Source: Rhynchopus sp. YZ270_cl-10 (Eukaryota; Euglenozoa; Diplonemea; Diplonemida; Diplonemidae). From it: a DNA stretch of 64,000 nt. The notes beneath the pieces are model-generated. The model was not told where the DNA came from. It did no database searches and worked only from the letters and a program-made list of their open reading frames with translations. The stretch lies in assembly GCA_964035575.1 (NCBI GenBank), contig OZ037878.1:992001-1056000 (forward strand), read 5' to 3'. Below are positions 20,178 through 30,830 of this stretch, in pieces. Every line of letters starts with the position of its first letter. Within the stretch, counting starts at the first letter, position 1. A program made the position numbers and the translations under genes.

Positions 20178-20392
20178 ATGGATCTCACGATAAAGGATTT
20201 TGATGAGAAGGAACATGTGGTGGAGGTGGGTGTGGATGATGCACTTGGACACCTGCGTCTGAAGGTGGCGTCGGCAGCAGGGTTGCAGGAAGACAGCTTT
20301 CAGATGACTTTCAGAGGGGAGGTGCTGTGTGAAGAGGAGGGCATCAAGGAGCTGAGTGCTGGGGACACGATTATGCTCATGAGGACAACGAA

Positions 20393-23370
20393 TGGCCCAG
20401 GGTGATTGCGAGGGCGTTGGTGGTGCTCATCCCCAAAGGAGAAGGCGAGGAGCCCCTGAAGCAGCGACCCATAACCATCACCAGTGTGATGTACAGGTTA
20501 TGGGCGGCGACTCGACTCCGCAAAGTGGCGACGTGGCAGGAATCCTGGATTCACGAGCGGCAACACGGCTTCCGGAACAAACACGGAACCGAAGACCTGC
20601 TGTGGTTTCTCTGTGCGAAGATGGAGGAGGCTCTGATAGACGACACACCTATCTATCTAGCCTCCTTCGACTATCAGAAGTGCTTTGACCGTGTTCCCCA
20701 AGAGATCACTTGCTCGTCGAACGGTTGGGTCTTCCCGACAACATGATGCGCCCCATCCGGGGTATATACAAGAAGCTGGGGAGGCGTTTCAAACTTCCGG
20801 CAGGTCTTGGCAAAGAATGGTTTGCGACGAATGGTATCCTCCAAGGATGCCCACTGAGCGTAATCTTCCTGAATGCGCTGGTGGCGGTGTGGATGAACGG
20901 GGTGGAGAAGGAAACGGGCACGCAGGGGCTGGCGTATGCTGACGACACCAACCTCCTGACGAAGACCCTCGACCAGCTGCGAGCGGGTGTCGCCTTCACC
21001 GGACACTTTGCAGACTTGACGGGACAACGCGTCCACGCGGGGAAGAGCACGTGGCAGAGCAACCGTCCTGATGAAGAGGAAACTGTGCAGATGAACGGCG
21101 CGGATCTTACTCGCGTCGAGAAGTCGGAGTGCCTGGGGGCGACGGTGCAGGCCCGACAGGCTGGGACGCCCACGCTCCCGACGAAGCTGGAAGACACCAT
21201 CGACGCATGCGGACCGCTAGCAGGTAAGGTGGGATGCCTCCCGCTGACTCAAGGTGAGAAAGCAGGCATCATGCAGGCTGCAGTGATGTCGAAATCTGTG
21301 TACGGTATCACGGTGCAGGACCCACCTGGGAAATACGTGAACAGTCTTGCAACTGCAGTGGAGAAAGGGGTCCACGGCGTGAACAAGATGAACCGAAGAA
21401 GCGTACCGGTCATGCTGAATGTCTTCGAGAAAGGCCATCTGCTCGACCCCTCGGTGGCATTCGACTACAGAAGGATCATGACGTGGGCGGCGATGATACG
21501 CAAATCGGATGAGATCTGTTTGCTGGTCGAAAAGTGCAGGTCACGTGCGAAAGCGAAGCAGGCGAAGACTGGAGGACCCATCGGGTTGATTGCGCGAGCC
21601 CTCAGCCGCCTTGCGTGGTCATGGATAGACACGACAAAAGTGAAAACGCACGATGGGAGCATCGTTGATGTGAAGACAGTAAGCTTGGGTAGACTGGGCC
21701 ACGTTGTGCGAGAACGGATGTTCTTCATTCGACTCTCCCGTACGAAGACGACTGCGAAGGTCAATGGCAAAGGCAGAGCTAACCTGAAGGGTATTGAAGC
21801 GGGGGTGGATAAGGAGAAAACCCTTGCTCTCACCCGAAGCAAAACTTTGACGGATTACGAGGCGGGGACGCTACGACACATTGTAGCTGACGGTGCGATA
21901 ACGGGGGTGCGACTTGCGAGAGCGCGCATACGGGACTCGGCCATCTGCGTGCACTGCGAAGCGGGGGTGGACGAAAATCACAAACACTTGTGGTGGGAAT
22001 GTGAAGCATGGAGTAGCATTCGTGCGGAGTACCCCTTGCTGTTGGACATTGACAGAACGACCTGGCCAAACTGTCTCGCTATCTGCGGCATGTGCACACC
22101 GGACACACCTTTGGAATGCGCCCGTGTTGCAGACCTGCAGAAGATGATGGTGCGCATCCTCATCGCACGCTCCAAGTGGAGCAGACCGGAAGCGACGAAC
22201 CCGCGACTGCAAGAAGACCGATACCCGTGGACGTGGGCGCCGGAGTTGGACACGACGACGCAACACGCGAACAGTTTGGTGGACTACACCCCCCTGAAAA
22301 GGAGGTGGCCGTATGGACGTGCGCTGCTGCTGGCGTTTGCCTCCTGGCTGGGTGGTTTACAATGGAGCGACGAAGCTGGACGTGAAGTCTCCCACATGGA
22401 GCTGCTCATCGACTTCGAGGTTGCCACAGGGATGGACATCCGACCTGGGGACAAGACCGGCAGAATAGCGCCGAAGCTGAAGCAGCCGAGGGATGGGACT
22501 GGGGAAGAAGACAACAATGGGGGGGAAGACGACGGGAGTGGGGAAGACGACGATGATGACGACGTGGTGCCAGTAGCGCTGGCCCACAGAGAAATGGCGA
22601 AGACGACCACCTTTGGGCATATGTTGGCTTCACTCAGAACCTTTTCGGAGAGCTCTCTCCATCCGGGGAAGGTGAAGGTAACGCATGTTCTCGCTTCGTT
22701 TGGGGCGAACGCCATCACAGGCATCGACCGCCGTCCTATCTTTGCCGGCGGAGAAGAAACGTTGAAGGCATTGCGTGCGCTATACGATGCTGGTGTGGCG
22801 TACCGTCTGCAACGCAGCTCCGAAGGCATGTCTGAGGCGGAGCTCCGTGGTGGCGATAGAGCGAGAGGTACATGGATGGGGGAGTATTCTGCTGAGACGG
22901 CGTACCCCTCCACAGAAGTTAGGGGCAGGAGGGCACTACCATTCATCCAGCGGGCTGAACAGGAGACATCTGCGCATGCTCGCTACCGGCACCATGAGCA
23001 CGTGCGTCCAGGGGACGCACCCGTGAAGGCACCTGAAGGAGCGGTTCCGATCTTCCAGTTTGCGATATGTGTGCTGCACCGGAAGACGAAGTGTGATGCC
23101 TGCTCGAAGAACGCCCAGGCAGACCTGATGCATTGCTGCTTTGCGCACCACTCCAACGACGACGGGTTACCGATCCGACACGAAGCATGCACTAAGCATA
23201 GACTCTCGAGGTGCGGGAACTGTGTGCAAGAGAAGAGTACGCTGGATCACTGCTGCCGCCGCCACCACGACACCTCGAAGGGGCGACAGACGACGCTGGG
23301 AGGCTTCTTCAAGAAGAAGCAGACGAAGCAGAAGGATGGGCACAGCAGGGGCGGTGATGGACTTATGTAA
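20393..23370 (+). pseudogene. LINE reverse transcriptase ORF, 5'-truncated with one frameshift
   Basis: Motifs in order: VVLIPKGEGE and RPITITS at the RT start, FDYQKCFDRVP (metal-binding motif A, near 20670), GILQGCPLS (motif B, near 20840), YADDTNLL (catalytic motif C, near 20936). A C-x2-C-H-C zinc knuckle (CVHC..H..WWEC, near 21946-22005) follows, then an acidic low-complexity stretch (22500-22570). Two tandem Cys/His modules (23071-23262) and a PCNA-binding-type motif QTTLGGFF (23287-23310) end the ORF at 23370. One frameshift near 20700-20710 separates the first RT motifs from the rest. No restriction-like endonuclease motif is obvious downstream, and an upstream APE-type endonuclease would lie in the lost part, so the clade is open. 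Confidence 0.88.
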
Positions 23371-23440
23371 CATCACCTCCACGATGTATTGTATCACCTA
23401 TCTCGGATAGGGGTGCATGCATCGAAAACGGGCCCCCACC
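20393..23440 (+). mobile_element. Non-LTR retrotransposon (LINE), 5'-truncated, inserted in Ubl-LRR copy 3
   Basis: The element is flanked by perfect 18-bp target-site duplications (20375-20392 and 23441-23458, GCTCATGAGGACAACGAA). The empty site is seen in every other Ubl-LRR copy. It starts inside the reverse transcriptase domain, so anything 5' of that was lost, which is typical of incomplete reverse transcription. There is no poly(A) at the 3' end; instead a short stem-loop (about 23395-23415) and a CCCCCACC end are seen. The perfect duplications imply a recent insertion. Confidence 0.95.
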
Positions 23441-24290
23441 GCTCATGAGGACAACGAAGTTTGCTGCCATTGCAGCACTTCACGCATTGGGCGAGACAGA
23501 CCTGACAAAAGAGAGGTTGGCGACTGTGGACGAACCGGACGTTGCGCGTTTGCTTTTGGAGGCGGAGGTTGCGACTGAGACTCCGCGTAGGTTTTTGCTC
23601 AGCAATGCGTTAACGCGACTTGACCTTAGTGCTGTGTCGGTTGTCACCGCAGTAGGGGAGGCCTTCCTGAACTGTTGCCCACAGTTGACAGAGCTTGACC
23701 TTTCAGGGTTGTGCAATGTGACTGTGATAGGAGATAACTTCATCACCAACGCCGAGCGATTAGAGAGCATCAACCTGTCGGGGTTCGCCAGTGTCACTAA
23801 AATAGGTGAACGCTTTCTTGGCGGCTGCTCTGCATTGCGAACGGTTGACCTCTCTGTGTTTCGACACGTGACTGTGATTGAGAGGGGTTTTCTGAGCCAC
23901 TGCAAGCATTTGACGTCGGTGGACCTTTCGGGGTTGAGCAATGTCACCGAAATAGGTTACGACTTTCTTTACGGCTGCTCGTCGTTGAAGAGAGTTTGTC
24001 TTTCGGGGCTGAGGAGTGTCGTTACCATTGGGAAGAGCTTCTTTGGGTATTGCTTACTCTTGCAAGTCGTCGATGGCCTGTCTGCGTTGAGCGGGGTCAG
24101 GAGTATTGGGGAGGGCTTCTTCTTGTTCTCAGAGTTAACAAGAATCGATGCCTCAGGGTTGAGCAAGGACGCTCTGGTTGTGAGGAGGTTGCTTGCGAAA
24201 GAACCGTCTTTGCCGACAAACGCGATTCACGGTCTGAGATGCGAGACTGACAACGTGCCCGACTCCGCAACCGTGCAGAAAGAAGGGTGA

Positions 24291-24687
24291 GGTGGAAGCG
24301 TCTTCATGCAGACACAGAGCCCTCTGAGGAAAGGGAAGCAGGGTTCGCAGAGGGCAAGGGTTCGTGTTGCGGTACATCTTTCAAGTTTTCTTTCTTTTCC
24401 ACTGTTTTTTCAGTCGCAACACAAAACAGACAAAACAAGACATTCCCACCTCCCTCGAGAGTTTATGCAGCGTTTTTATCACCTCCCTCCCCAACCTGAA
24501 AGAAGAAGGTATCATTTGATTGAGGACAAGGTCCTCTGGCGGTCATTTGGGTAACTCCCTCACATCTGCCTGTCAACCTTGGCAAGAGACCTGTCTGTGC
24601 TGTTTCCAACTTCCATTTCCCCGAGACGTGATGACAAACCTTTACAACGTTTCCTGTTAGCTTGATCGACTCTGATGACAAACATTA
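24291..24687 (+). repeat. Ubl-LRR unit 3' flank (copy 3), with internal deletion
   Basis: It matches the 3' module, but the tail-coding part and the region up to CGTGTTGCGG are shortened (junction near 24362). It ends at CAAACATTAC and then joins unique sequence leading to the coiled-coil gene, which marks the edge of the duplicated block. Confidence 0.8.
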
Positions 24688-24689
24688 CA

Positions 24690-24720
24690 CCCCCCTGATT
24701 CCCTATTCTTTTCAATCCAG
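24690..24720 (+). promoter_or_regulatory. Pyrimidine tract plus AG before the coiled-coil gene
   Basis: CCCCCCTGATTCCCTATTC runs on to an AATCCAG end, 8 bases before the ATG. It is the likely trans-splice acceptor. Confidence 0.5.
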
Positions 24721-24728
24721 GTACAACC

Positions 24729-27700
24729 ATGCTTCACCCAGAATATGGCGTGAAGAAGGAGAAACGGAGGAAGAAGGCGAGCAGCAAGAGCTCGGGGGAG
24801 ATGATGCGCCTGCAGGAGGAGCTTCACAGGAAGATGGCGGAGCAGCAGGCACTGCGGGGTGAGATCGATGAGATGCGCTCCTCCTCCGGCGGGCGCGATG
24901 ACTCGGCCTCCGAGAGCCCACCCCACGGCAACACACACCTCCCTGCCAAACCCCCACCTCACCCAGAAGACGACTGGAGCGACACCACCCTCAACACCCT
25001 CTCCTCCGTCAACCGCTATCTCTCCCGCCCTACCGATCGTGGAGGCAGCATGGACAGTACCAGCACCATACAAGCACCTTCTCACGACATAGAAGACCGT
25101 TACCGTCTGAGGCTTGCGAGGTTAGAGCAAATGGTGAACAACGATGAAAAACGGAGGGTAGAAAAGGAGGCAACATTAATGCAGCAGTTGCAGGAGAAGG
25201 AGCGGCTTCTTAATAGGTTTGAAAGCGAGTTGAGTAGGGCGAAGTCTTCGTCGCCTATGGGAACGACACCGACACCCACTCCGCGGCAGGAAAGTAAGGT
25301 GCCGTTGTCTCCTGATACTGATAGTCCACCGAAGAACCGTCTTTCACCAAGCCCGCCGAGCCCTGCTAACATCAGCGACGCGAAGACGCTGCCGCATACC
25401 CGAGAGGGGAGACGCCGGCAGGCTCCACACCTTCCTTTGTCCTCCCCTGGTGCTGCGTCGCCGACACCGTTGCAACGTCTTGCGTCGCATGGTGCTGAGT
25501 ACATGGCAACGCCCCGGAGGAGGTCCTCCAGCGCCTTCACTGCAGGCACACAGACAGAGACGCCAAAGGCAGGGCGGCTGCGTTCGGGTACACCGCGATC
25601 GAATAGTTTGCGTAGAGAGGATTATCCTGTGGGTGTGGACGGTGAGGAGGCGTGGATGACGCAGGTGGAGTGTGTGCTTGGGGGTGGGCAGGTCACTCCG
25701 CGGAGTGTGCCGAGTCGGGTGATTTCGCCGACGAGGGGGAGGAAGGTTTCGTTTTCGTCACCTCCACCTCCACCTCAGACACAGACTGTGGGGAATGTAT
25801 CAGCTAATAGGACGCTCTCTCCCACTACTCCGGTGCCGGATGCGTTGTCTCCGGGGGGTTCGCTTAATGTTTCGCTAGGAGGTGGAGGGGGAGGAGGTGG
25901 TGGTGGTGGAGGTAGCGCCACCCTCAAACCCATGCAGCAAGTCAGCACCGACTCCTTGGTTTCAATGGTCTGTGAGAAGGTGCTTCCCATCGCAGCGCGT
26001 CTTCCCCTGGTCCCGCAGGACAGCGCACAGAACGGAGAGTTGCAGGCAAAGCTGGACCACTATACGTTATTGGTGGAGCAGTTTGAGGATACGGTGTTGA
26101 AGCTGAGTGGTTGTGTGGACGGGAAGGTTGCGGAGGTGGCGGAGTGGGAGAGCAAGCATAGGGCTGCGAAGTTAGAGTGGGAGCATCGGATGATGCAGTG
26201 CACGGCAGAGGCACAGCAGCGGATGGACGAAGCTACTGCAGACTGGGAGGCACGCCACAACGAAGCCACCACCGCCGCAGACGAGAAGCTCGCCTCAGCA
26301 GAAAAGGAGGTGAACCGCCTCCAGACACTTCTCCTGACTCTCAGTGGCGACCACTCAGGTGGCCCCACCCCCTCAGCGTTGAACGACCTCGAAAGGGACT
26401 ATACGCACATCACAGAAGGCCTCAAAGGAACGTTTCGTGAGTCCGAAAATTCATGGAAAACGATGTCCGAAAGAATGCAGTGGGACATCCAGCGCATGCA
26501 GGCAGACATCGCGTCGCTGCAGCGTGTTGTCTCTGAGAAGGATACGGAGGCACGGCTTGTCGGGGAGAAGGCAGCAGACCTCGCAAAGGAGATTGAGTCC
26601 AAGGAGGCCAAGGTGCAGGCCCTGCGTGCACAGACCGCACAGCTTGCGAATGAAGTGGAGGCGAAGCAGGACATCATCACGGGTCTGCAGCTTTCGGTTG
26701 CGCAGGCGGCACGGCAAGGAAGCAATGAGGCTGGGGCTGAGATACGTGAGATGATCATTGAGCTGAAGCATGAGTACATGCGCATCTACGATGAGAAGAA
26801 GGTGCGTGTGGAGCAGGAGGCCAAGGATTTCTATGCGTACTGCAAAGAGGAGCTAGAGGTGCGTGACAAGCGTCTTGAACAGGCCCGTGCACAGGCAGCA
26901 GAGGAGTCGCAGACGAACCTAGGACGCACCCAGGCTTACAACGTTGAGCTGTCTGAGCTGCAGCACAAACACGACATGGCAGTCAACACCCTGCGCTCAG
27001 ACACACAGCAGCATGCACTCGACATGCAACGTAAGGACACAGCACTCGAGAACATCCGCCCCGCCTTTGAGAACCAAACCCGCCGCCTCGTCCAGCTCGA
27101 GCGTGCCCTCGAGGTTGCCATGAAGGGCTCCCACACCGGCGCCGAAGACGCACAGCAGCTCATCCACCTGCAGCAAGAAGTCGAGGCACAAAAGCGCCTC
27201 AAACAGAGTTGTGAGATTGAGCTGCAGGGCGAGATCGACGTGCTGAGGCGGGACCTGCATGAGAAGGACCTCGAGAACTCTTCGCTCCGTCTCAATGGCG
27301 CGAATGCGAGCGAGCTTGAAGCCTCCTTGCGCGAGTCTGAGCAGACGAACGCATCGTTGCGTCGCGAGCTGGAGTCCACAAGCGAGAAGCTGAAGGAGAC
27401 TGAGGACAGGATGCGCATTGAGTTTCAGAAGCAGTACATCGACCTGCAGCAGGTGCACGGCCAGTTTGGGAAGTACGAAGGTGAGGTCAGTGTGCTGCGT
27501 GCACAGCTCAACGACGCACAGAGCGCAGCAGACCGTCTCCGCCAAGAGATGGAATCCGCTAACTATGCGTGCAGTGAGGCGCAGCGCGAGCGCGACACTT
27601 TCAAGGACATCGTCCAGCGGGCAAGCCTCTCTCCAAGGGTCGACCCGACCAAGACGGATGCAACTCTCCTACAGCCGCAGTACCCGTCACCACCACCACG

Positions 27701-28223
27701 CACACAACAGCAGGCGCATATGCAGCAACAATCACACACACAGCAGCAAGCACACCCTGAGCTGGAGGAGTACCGCAAGAGGGTGCAGATGCAGAACGAA
27801 CGTCTTCTGCGTGAGACAGAGTCGCTGGGGACACCGCATCCATCTGGCGGCAGTGGTGTGCTGCATCCATCTGGCGGCAGTGGCATGCCGCAGCATGCAG
27901 TAGCTCCACAAGAGGCACAGTCACGGCCACAGTCCCCCGCACCCACCATGTGGCACCTAATGTACAGCAACCCATCGAACGGGGCAAGCGAGACCTCCGG
28001 CCCCTTCCAGCCAGAGGACCAGCCTGCCCTCACCACAGCAGCACCCCCGCCACCCTCCGCCATCTTCCTGCCCGTCCAGAACAGCGCCCCTCCTGTAGGC
28101 AGCGTGCAAGAAGCCCCGTGGCCCATGCGGCCCAACGACCCCGCCATCCTAGAACCCCTCGCCCAAGGCGGAAACCCCACCCGCACCAGCGGCAATGTCG
28201 GCATCAGACCCCAGATGCCCTAA
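24729..28223 (+). CDS. Large coiled-coil protein, 1164 residues, function unknown
   Basis: The N-terminal 45 residues are Lys/Arg-rich and helical. Residues 45-420 are low-complexity (Pro/Ser/Thr) with short coiled-coil patches and a poly-Gly run (about 385-395). Residues about 430-990 are almost continuous heptad-type coiled coil rich in Glu, Gln, Lys and Arg. The last 150 residues are Pro/Gln/His-rich, including two HPSGGSG repeats. There is no signal peptide, membrane segment or enzymatic motif. This is the architecture of a cytoskeletal, basal-body or centrosome-type scaffold, but no family is recognised. The start is the first ATG after the pyrimidine-AG site. Confidence 0.8.
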   Translation: MLHPEYGVKKEKRRKKASSKSSGEMMRLQEELHRKMAEQQALRGEIDEMRSSSGGRDDSASESPPHGNTHLPAKPPPHPEDDWSDTTLNTLSSVNRYLSRPTDRGGSMDSTSTIQAPSHDIEDRYRLRLARLEQMVNNDEKRRVEKEATLMQQLQEKERLLNRFESELSRAKSSSPMGTTPTPTPRQESKVPLSPDTDSPPKNRLSPSPPSPANISDAKTLPHTREGRRRQAPHLPLSSPGAASPTPLQRLASHGAEYMATPRRRSSSAFTAGTQTETPKAGRLRSGTPRSNSLRREDYPVGVDGEEAWMTQVECVLGGGQVTPRSVPSRVISPTRGRKVSFSSPPPPPQTQTVGNVSANRTLSPTTPVPDALSPGGSLNVSLGGGGGGGGGGGGSATLKPMQQVSTDSLVSMVCEKVLPIAARLPLVPQDSAQNGELQAKLDHYTLLVEQFEDTVLKLSGCVDGKVAEVAEWESKHRAAKLEWEHRMMQCTAEAQQRMDEATADWEARHNEATTAADEKLASAEKEVNRLQTLLLTLSGDHSGGPTPSALNDLERDYTHITEGLKGTFRESENSWKTMSERMQWDIQRMQADIASLQRVVSEKDTEARLVGEKAADLAKEIESKEAKVQALRAQTAQLANEVEAKQDIITGLQLSVAQAARQGSNEAGAEIREMIIELKHEYMRIYDEKKVRVEQEAKDFYAYCKEELEVRDKRLEQARAQAAEESQTNLGRTQAYNVELSELQHKHDMAVNTLRSDTQQHALDMQRKDTALENIRPAFENQTRRLVQLERALEVAMKGSHTGAEDAQQLIHLQQEVEAQKRLKQSCEIELQGEIDVLRRDLHEKDLENSSLRLNGANASELEASLRESEQTNASLRRELESTSEKLKETEDRMRIEFQKQYIDLQQVHGQFGKYEGEVSVLRAQLNDAQSAADRLRQEMESANYACSEAQRERDTFKDIVQRASLSPRVDPTKTDATLLQPQYPSPPPRTQQQAHMQQQSHTQQQAHPELEEYRKRVQMQNERLLRETESLGTPHPSGGSGVLHPSGGSGMPQHAVAPQEAQSRPQSPAPTMWHLMYSNPSNGASETSGPFQPEDQPALTTAAPPPPSAIFLPVQNSAPPVGSVQEAPWPMRPNDPAILEPLAQGGNPTRTSGNVGIRPQMP

Positions 28224-28383
28224 CCCTGCGAATCTTAGAAACCGACCCCACCTTGTTTTCCTCCCTGTACTAGAATGCGTTTAGAGATAGAATTGAAAAA
28301 AAAGGTGCATTTTGTTTGTTTGCCACTCGCCAACTCGCCCCCCCTCGCCCCATTACAATAATCACATTCTACAGAGAAAAAAA

Positions 28384-30259
28384 ATGGAGGGCACATCAGA
28401 TGAGAAGCACTCAGGGAAGCGTGCCTGGGTGTCTGTCGAGGCTGCGAATAAACGCCTCAAAACCGATGCCAACCGGGAGGTGAAGGACAGAACACAATGC
28501 CCCTATTTGAGTGCGATTTTGCGACACAAGCTGAACTTCGATAACGAGCGGAAGTGCAGTGTGACGGTACAGTCGCAGAATGTTTATATGTGCCTGATTT
28601 GTGGCCAGTTTTTCCATGGACGTGGACATAAGACACCTGCGAATAGCCATGCACTTCAGGCAGAACACTTTATGTTTGCCGACTGCATGACAGGCCAGAT
28701 TTGGTGCCTTCCTGATATGTACGAAGTCGTCGACGATGCGCTGGCAGACATCAAACACAACCTCAACCCAAGCTACACTGAGGACGAAATAGAATCTGCA
28801 CTGACCAACTCAGAGCGCATGCGGCAGATTGGCGACCAAACCAAATTCTTCCGTGTCGGCTACGTCGGGCTCAACAACGTGAAGAACACACAATACATCA
28901 ACGCCATTCTGCAGGCCCTCCTGCACCTCCCTCCGTTGGTACGGCACTATATGAAGACATTCACTTATTCGCAGGAGATCAGACGTACACCTATTCGGGA
29001 TGCCTTTGGGTTGATATTTAAGAAGGTGTGGAACCCTATGAATGTGTTCGGACAGGTCGCACCACGTTGCCTTGTAGACCTGCTACAGGAGGAAAGTGCG
29101 GGGTGGCGTAATGCTGCGAATGTGCAGGATCCACAGAAGTTTCTTCACTTTTTGCTGAGAGCGTTGCATGAGGCTGAGAGGAAGGCGCTTGGGAAGAAGG
29201 CACGTAAGAGTGGGACAACTATCATTGAGGATACGTTTCAAGGTGGCATGCGTGTCACAAAGCGTGAGTACGAGGCGAACCGCGACATGACGGCCTCCTC
29301 CAGCAGCGAGACCCCCTTCTTCACGCTCCCCCTCGTGCTCCCCGACAACCCCCTCAGCAGGAAGGAGGAGGAGCGCAACAGAGTCCCTGTGCAGCACATC
29401 TACGACCTCCTCAAGCGGTACAACGCCACCACTGAGCGCATTACTGCAGCTGAGAAGGGAAAGTCCGTTGGGTACACCTACCAGATTACGAAGCTTCCAA
29501 AGTATGCGAAAATTTACCCCCCTTTTTTTTTGTCTCATTTTTTTACCATTCTCAAGTTTCTATTTTATTTGAAAAGTTTCTGCCGTTACGTCCCCACCAC
29601 ACAGATACCTCATAGTATTCTACGACCGCTTCAGCGTGCACAGCACAGTCGGTACTAAGAAGATCATGCGACGCAACCCATGCCAAGTGGAGACCCCTGT
29701 GGTTGATTTGGACCTTGCAGACTGTATGTACAACCCTTTTTTTCATCCTCAAAAGTTGTATCTTTCTGTTCCTGCTTTTATGAACCACCTATTCAATATT
29801 AACCTTTATTTCTTTTGTCGATACACTATTCTTCTACAGATGTGTCGGCAGAAGAGAGGGCCCGTTACACGAACTGCAAATACGACCTGGTGTCCAACGT
29901 TGTTCACGAAGGTGGCGTTTCGGAGGACGAAGGGAGTGTCTACAAGACGCGTGTGTACCACAAGGGGCTGAGCGAGTGGCTCGAGATGGAGGACCACCAC
30001 GTTGCTGAGATCGACAGGGGTACGGAGCACAGCAGGGTGTTCGTCACACCGTCGTACATCCAAGTGTGGGAGCGGAAAGGGGCGGTGGTTGCTGACGAAG
30101 GTATGCACGCACACCACCTTCCTTTTTTTGTCCCAATCAGATGGGAACAATGTACCATTTTTTGTTATTTACGTAAAGGTGGAAGAGGAAGAGGAAATAA
30201 GATTTTATTTGAATTCGATGCATTTTAATAGATTCGCGCACTTCGGGACGCTCCTGTAA
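28384..30259 (+). CDS. USP39/Sad1-like splicing factor (inactive ubiquitin-protease fold), four exons
   Basis: Exons 28384-29501, 29605-29723, 29840-30100 and 30141-30259 give 538 residues. In yeast and animals Sad1/USP39 joins the U4/U6.U5 tri-snRNP and is needed for pre-mRNA splicing. Seen: a ZnF-UBP domain (about 38-125) with CPYL, CLICGQFFHGRG and the His/Cys ligand pattern, then a USP fold beginning YVGLNNVKNTQYIN (about 160-174). The catalytic Cys position is Gln170, as expected for this inactive family. Later USP landmarks include YLIVFYDRF (split by intron 1) and PSYIQVWERKG near the end. Start 28384 (ATGG) follows ATTCTACAG at 28374. Intron 3 is less certain: reading through it instead gives a stop at 30228. 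Both tails are beyond the conserved fold. Confidence 0.85.
29502..29604 (+). other. Intron 1 of the USP39-like gene
   Basis: Donor GTATGC, acceptor CACACAG, 103 bp, T-rich. Its removal restores the conserved KLPKYLIVFYDRF motif. Confidence 0.9.
29724..29839 (+). other. Intron 2 of the USP39-like gene
   Basis: Donor GTATGT, acceptor TTCTACAG, 116 bp. Its removal keeps the frame into the conserved YTNCKYDLVSNVVHEG region. Confidence 0.9.
30101..30140 (+). other. Possible intron 3 of the USP39-like gene
   Basis: Donor GTATGC and acceptor AATCAG give a 40-bp intron. Both the spliced and the unspliced frame are open, so this intron is uncertain. Confidence 0.45.
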
Positions 30260-30830
30260 GGGCTGCCCTGATTTGACCTTCCCAGTAACTAACGAATGCT
30301 GCCTGAATATAGATTATGTGCTTTTCTGCGCGACCAAGAGGCTTAGCTTTCCTCTCCCTAAGCTTCTCCTTCTTTTTTGTGTGTAAATGACAAAAGCATA
30401 ATGTCGGTAGAGCGTCACCCCCATACCCTTCCCTACCCTACACAGATCGAGTCAAAGTCACCGATGATACGAGTTTAGCAGTGGACTAACCTAGTCACAA
30501 TCTTGCCCTCATACCACTTTCCAGATCCGTCCAGCTCAAGCTAAGGGGGAGATGGCCAAAAAAAAAACCCCCTCTCAGCTCAATGAGTGGATGGGTATTC
30601 GGGGGATGTTGTCCACACCAAGGTTTTCACAATAAAAGATTTTATAAAAAAGAAAGACTTAACACAACAGAGTGGGCTCCGCTACTTGAGAGAACATGTG
30701 TGATATATTCCACTCCCCTCCCTCCCTTCCCTCCATTTTTTAACCACTTCATTCCCCCCCCTCTTCCTCCCTTCTTGACAGCCTGTCCTCTACTTTTTCT
30801 CCTTCCTCCTCCTCCTCTCTCCTGGCGCAT
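30260..30830. other. Spacer, no gene seen
   Basis: Unique sequence with short homopolymers. The last 120 bases are pyrimidine-rich and include CTTGACAG at about 30773-30780, the likely acceptor for the next gene. Confidence 0.5.

Larger units (their letters stand above)
20178..24290 (+). pseudogene. Ubl-LRR family gene, copy 3, split by a LINE insertion
   Basis: The gene starts at 20178 and is intact up to residue 72 (20392). It resumes at 23459 after a 3048-bp retrotransposon and one copy of the 18-bp target duplication, and runs to the short-form stop at 24290. Without the insert the frame would be continuous at 349 codons, the same as copies 1 and 2. The ubiquitin-like half is therefore separated from the LRR half. 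The 3' piece has its own in-frame ATG at 23445, inside the duplicated target site, so a truncated LRR-only protein of 281 residues is possible. Its variable segments are distinct from the other copies (GDNFITNAERLES; GKSFFGYCLLLQ). Confidence 0.9.

Noticed and set aside
20393-24290. A diversity-generating retroelement acting on the hypervariable LRRs
   Set aside because: The reverse transcriptase is a truncated LINE that sits in only one copy with a target duplication. Variable codons are not limited to adenine changes, and no template repeat is seen.
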